The translations under genes were made by a program, and so were the position numbers. The notes under the pieces are model-generated. The model was not told where the DNA came from and did not search any database. It worked only from the letters and a program-made list of their open reading frames with translations. Shown here one piece after another: positions 15,563-17,859 of a stretch of DNA of 17,859 bases. Origin of the DNA: Rhizobiaceae bacterium (lineage in GTDB: Bacteria; Pseudomonadota; Alphaproteobacteria; Rhizobiales; Rhizobiaceae); assembly GCA_021648425.1 (NCBI GenBank), contig JAKISV010000042.1, positions 1-17,859 of the forward strand, read 5' to 3'. Numbering within the stretch: position 1 is the stretch's first letter; each line of letters opens with the position of its first letter.

Positions 15563-16462
15563 CTACGCTTCATTGGCAATTTGAAAATGCGGGGCGGGAA
15601 ACTCCCAACTGCCGCGTTGTCTAAGCCATTCGGCGGTTTTTGCCATGCCACCAAAGGGGAAAGCATGAATTCCATGAATGGCGGTTTTTTTTGCGCTCAT
15701 CACGTGATTTTCAATCGGGCCCACCATTGCCTCTGGAGAATGAGATGTCAGTAAGGTGGTGAGGGAGGAGGCGCGTTTTTTGAGAAAGTTAATTGAGTTT
15801 CCAACACCACACATGGCGGCATATTTGAGCAGGGTGGTGATTTTGGCCGGACCTGCCACTCCCAGATGCACAGGTAAATCTATGCCATATTCGCTCAGAT
15901 TTTCCGCCCAGTTGATAAAACCAAGTGGATCAAAGCCAAACTGGGTGACAATGCGAAAATCAGCATCGCTACGCTCAGCAAACTGTTTTTTCAAACGCAA
16001 TGCTGCAAAAGCAACTTCATCGGTGAAATCTGGTGAGCCTTCGGGATGACCGGCAACGGCGATTTGGGTAATGCCGTTTGCATCTAGCATGCCGGTGGCG
16101 AGCACCTCCATGGTTGAACCAATGTCGCCCACCGCGCGCTCAGGGCTACCGCCTATGACCAGGACATCATAAACACCCGCATCAGCGTAGCGCTTAATTC
16201 GGGTTTCCAGATCCAGGCGATTATTCAGCCGGCGTGCGGCAATATGGGGGACCGCTATCAGGCCCAGATCAACCAGCCGCTGACAGGCTTGCGCCATCTC
16301 TACCCCGTCATGGGTGCCAACATCGGTGATATAGGCCCGTGTTTTTGCTGGTATCAGCGTTTCAAGGTTGTCCATTTCCAGGGCATGTTTTGGAGAGATT
16401 TCAATCGACGCAGCAATTTTTGGGCTGTTGCCGTTGGCGGGTGAAATGATGGTTCTGGACAT
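15563..16462 (-). CDS. MetF-like methylenetetrahydrofolate reductase
   Basis: A 299-residue, single-domain protein with the segment order of MTHFR: SIEISPKH (19-26; its Glu is equivalent to the catalytic Glu of SFEFFPP), YITDVGTHDG, VPHIAAR (71-77), VLVIGGSPE (100-108), VAGHPEGSP (136-144), VTQFGFD (172-178), VHLGVAGPA (198-206) and a C-terminal GIHAFPFGG. MTHFR interconverts methylene-THF and methyl-THF using FAD. In a methyl-group catabolic cluster it would run oxidatively. The residues differ from E. coli MetF at most motifs, as in the divergent MetF-like proteins found beside RamA-type genes, so a housekeeping methionine role is less likely. The ATG at 16462 is 12 bases after the stop of the upstream small gene, indicating an operon. 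Confidence 0.85.
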   Translation of the reverse strand: MSRTIISPANGNSPKIAASIEISPKHALEMDNLETLIPAKTRAYITDVGTHDGVEMAQACQRLVDLGLIAVPHIAARRLNNRLDLETRIKRYADAGVYDVLVIGGSPERAVGDIGSTMEVLATGMLDANGITQIAVAGHPEGSPDFTDEVAFAALRLKKQFAERSDADFRIVTQFGFDPLGFINWAENLSEYGIDLPVHLGVAGPAKITTLLKYAAMCGVGNSINFLKKRASSLTTLLTSHSPEAMVGPIENHVMSAKKTAIHGIHAFPFGGMAKTAEWLRQRGSWEFPAPHFQIANEA

Positions 16463-16474
16463 GGCCTGTTATCC

Positions 16475-16774
16475 TTAGTTGGCTTGCCCCCCTTGATTGA
16501 CAAGCTCAATCAAGCGGTCTTTTGGGTATCTGGTTTCTATATCCTGCAGTGCTTTATCAGCCTCTGCCTCCAAATCCTGCGATACTTCAACGGGATCACC
16601 ACGCCGCCACTGGGCAAGGTAATCTTCGCTTTGTGCAGCACCTGTCTTCATGGCGCACATGTCTATGGCTTCTATAAAACGTAAAGACAGTTCACGTTTT
16701 GCTGTTTTACGACCGGCCTTGACGATGATCTGGGCGGGAATATCACGCCAGTAAACGATTGTGAGTTTGGCCAA
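16475..16774 (-). CDS. Small PF13769-type 'virulence factor' protein, first gene of the methyl-transfer cluster
   Basis: A 99-residue, charged, soluble-looking protein beginning AKLTIVYWRDIPAQIIVKAG and containing YLAQWRRGDPVEV. I recognise these as the conserved blocks of the Pfam family named 'virulence factor' (PF13769), whose biochemical role is not known. The name is historical and says nothing about pathogenicity here. There are no signal peptide or membrane segments. The TTG at 16774 is chosen because GGAGA (16781-16785) is six bases upstream and the conserved block starts directly after it. The ATG at 16816 would add 14 residues of unrelated sequence. The next gene is MetF-like, 12 bases on. 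Such proteins are often encoded next to MetF and corrinoid methyltransferase genes in alphaproteobacteria, so a role as a partner of that pathway is inferred. Confidence 0.75.
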   Translation of the reverse strand: MAKLTIVYWRDIPAQIIVKAGRKTAKRELSLRFIEAIDMCAMKTGAAQSEDYLAQWRRGDPVEVSQDLEAEADKALQDIETRYPKDRLIELVNQGGQAN

Positions 16775-16780
16775 GTTATT

Positions 16781-16785
16781 TCTCC
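16781..16785 (-). promoter_or_regulatory. Ribosome binding site fixing a TTG start
   Basis: GGAGA on the minus strand, six bases before TTG at 16774. It supports the shorter form of the PF13769 protein. Confidence 0.6.
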
Positions 16786-16865
16786 AATTGGTTATGTTTG
16801 TTTGAACAAAGGTCATTTCGCTTCACTGATGACGACGCAAATTTGATTGAAACCGACGCGAAGGA

Positions 16866-16888
16866 ATCAATACATATATATGATTGAT
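16866..16888. promoter_or_regulatory. Palindrome in the divergent promoter region
   Basis: ATCAAT and ATTGAT flank a self-complementary CATATATATG (16873-16882) with one extra A, giving a 23-base near-palindrome about 92 bases upstream of the leftward cluster. It is a candidate dimer-binding operator. Confidence 0.45.
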
Positions 16889-16894
16889 GATTGG

Positions 16895-16914
16895 TTGTTA
16901 ACAGGATGTAACAA
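16895..16914. promoter_or_regulatory. Inverted repeat TTGTTA/TAACAA
   Basis: Perfect 6-base arms at 16895-16900 and 16909-16914. GTAACAAT (16908-16915) recurs in inverted form as ATTGTTAC at 16962-16969, so the same half-site may be used several times in this region. Confidence 0.35.
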
Positions 16915-16925
16915 TGCGGAGATTG

Positions 16926-16964
16926 AATACAATTTTACGTATATTTTGCAGCAATAATTGTATT
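16926..16964. promoter_or_regulatory. Perfect 9-base inverted repeat with 21-base spacer
   Basis: AATACAATT (16926-16934) and AATTGTATT (16956-16964) lie between the divergent methyl-transfer cluster and patatin-like gene. Arm centres are 30 bases apart, close to three helical turns, which would suit cooperative binding by a dimeric regulator. Confidence 0.4.
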
Positions 16965-17045
16965 GTTACCTGAATAAGTTACCATAGGCAGCACAATTGG
17001 GATAAGTTGAGCGCAATACGGGAATTTGGTGAAGAGTATGCAGCA

Positions 17046-17859
17046 ATGAACGGGGATATTTTCAGAATAATTACCAGATGCCTGGTGTTGGTTAGCCTGC
17101 TGTTTTTAGCGGCGTGCGTTCAACGCCCGGAAGAAGCGCTGGCTATTCGCACCATTACACCAATGGAGGCTATTGACCCGACTATTCAGGTTTCCAAAGC
17201 ACCAGAATATGCTGATGAGGACGGGGTACACCGGGTGCTGGCAATTTCCAGTGGAGGAGCGGATGGTGCCTATGGGGCCGGCGTTCTGGTGGGTTGGACA
17301 CAGTCGGGCAGCAGGCCGCAATTTGACGTGGTGACAGGTGTTTCAACCGGCGCATTGATGTCGGTGCTGGCATTTTTAGGACCGCAGTATGATGGGCTCC
17401 TGGAAAAATATTATACTGCCATCAGCAACAAGGATATCTTTCGTAAAAAGGGAATTGGCGCGGCGTTTTCTGACAGTCTTTATGACTATACCCCTTTGAA
17501 AAGACAGATTGAGGAAGTAGTTACCGAAAAACTTCTGGCAGAAATTGCAGCAGAACACGCTAAAGGCCGCAGGCTTTATGTGGCAACGACCAATCTGGAT
17601 GCGGGTGAGCTGGTTGTGTGGGATATGGGCGATATTGCCAATGGCGGACGTAGCAACCCGTTGCAGCATTTTCGCAAGGTATTGCGGGCATCTGCCGCTG
17701 TTCCTGGTTTTTTCCCGCCGGTTTATATCAAACCCCAACGCGGCATACAGCTGCGCCAGGCCCATGTGGATGGCGGCGTAAAAGCGCCAATTCTGGTGTC
17801 GGATGCGATGTTGATTACGGATGAAAAAAAGCGTGAACTGTTTATGGTAATCAATGGCA
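17046..17859 (+). CDS. Patatin-like phospholipase lipoprotein, 5' part only
   Basis: The first 271 residues are present and the gene continues past the window. A lipoprotein signal peptide ends in lipobox LAAC (Cys24), so the protein should be lipid-anchored in the envelope. The patatin-type hydrolase domain has the glycine-rich oxyanion loop SSGGADGAYGAG (68-79), the serine nucleophile in GVSTG (98-102, Ser100), and the partner aspartate in VDGG (241-244). LRASAAVPGFFPPVY, just before that aspartate motif, is typical of the family. Members hydrolyse acyl esters of lipids. The ATG at 17046 gives a proper lipoprotein leader, and a modest GAAGAG lies about ten bases upstream. It is divergent from the methyl-transfer cluster, 271 bases apart. 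Substrate is unknown. Confidence 0.85.
   Translation, partial: MNGDIFRIITRCLVLVSLLFLAACVQRPEEALAIRTITPMEAIDPTIQVSKAPEYADEDGVHRVLAISSGGADGAYGAGVLVGWTQSGSRPQFDVVTGVSTGALMSVLAFLGPQYDGLLEKYYTAISNKDIFRKKGIGAAFSDSLYDYTPLKRQIEEVVTEKLLAEIAAEHAKGRRLYVATTNLDAGELVVWDMGDIANGGRSNPLQHFRKVLRASAAVPGFFPPVYIKPQRGIQLRQAHVDGGVKAPILVSDAMLITDEKKRELFMVING

Noticed and set aside
16475..16774. A pathogenicity gene, as the family name 'virulence factor' suggests
   Set aside because: The context is one-carbon metabolism, there is no secretion signal, and the family name is not based on known biochemistry.
16775..17045. Possible cobalamin riboswitch upstream of the corrinoid cluster
   Set aside because: I looked for a B12-box-like element on the minus strand and saw none; the region is A+T-rich with short palindromes instead.

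Overview
The window looks like chromosomal DNA of an alphaproteobacterium of moderate GC content. Support comes from a DUF1127 protein, a GlxA/GbdR-type AraC regulator, a small PF13769 'virulence factor' protein paired with a MetF-like reductase, and a fused FAD/GcvT dehydrogenase, all common in Rhizobiales and Rhodobacterales relatives. I cannot name the genus. There is no rRNA, tRNA, CRISPR array or insertion sequence. Almost all of the window is coding, and both end genes are cut by the window edges.

Left region (1-4586): the 3' end of a DadA/glycine-oxidase-type FAD oxidoreductase overlaps a convergent glutathione S-transferase gene. A large FAD + GcvT fusion of the dimethylglycine/sarcosine dehydrogenase type follows, then a convergent periplasmic class II (c'/c556-like) cytochrome c.

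Middle region (4587-9918): a 321-base non-coding stretch with several hairpins leads to a secreted phosphodiester-glycosidase-like protein. Its 3' end overlaps a U32-family protein with two cysteine clusters. Divergent from the U32 gene is a membrane PAS-GGDEF-EAL cyclic-di-GMP protein that starts at TTG.

Regulator block (9925-12406): this holds a GbdR-like AraC regulator, a DUF1127 small protein and a LysR-type regulator.

Right region (12420-16774, minus strand): a four-gene cluster in transcription order: PF13769 small protein, short MetF-like methylenetetrahydrofolate reductase, pterin-binding methyltetrahydrofolate:corrinoid methyltransferase-like protein, and RamA-like ferredoxin/ASKHA corrinoid reactivase. 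This is a cobalamin-dependent methyl-transfer and methyl-THF oxidation module, but the window contains no corrinoid protein and no MttB/MtgB-type substrate methyltransferase. A divergent patatin-like lipoprotein runs off the right edge. The 271 bases between it and the cluster contain an unusual concentration of inverted repeats.

Taken together (inference), the window fits catabolism of N-methylated compounds such as glycine betaine, dimethylglycine and sarcosine. The corrinoid module would deliver methyl groups to tetrahydrofolate. MetF, run in the oxidative direction, and the GcvT-type dehydrogenase would both feed methylene-THF. The GbdR-like regulator is a plausible controller.
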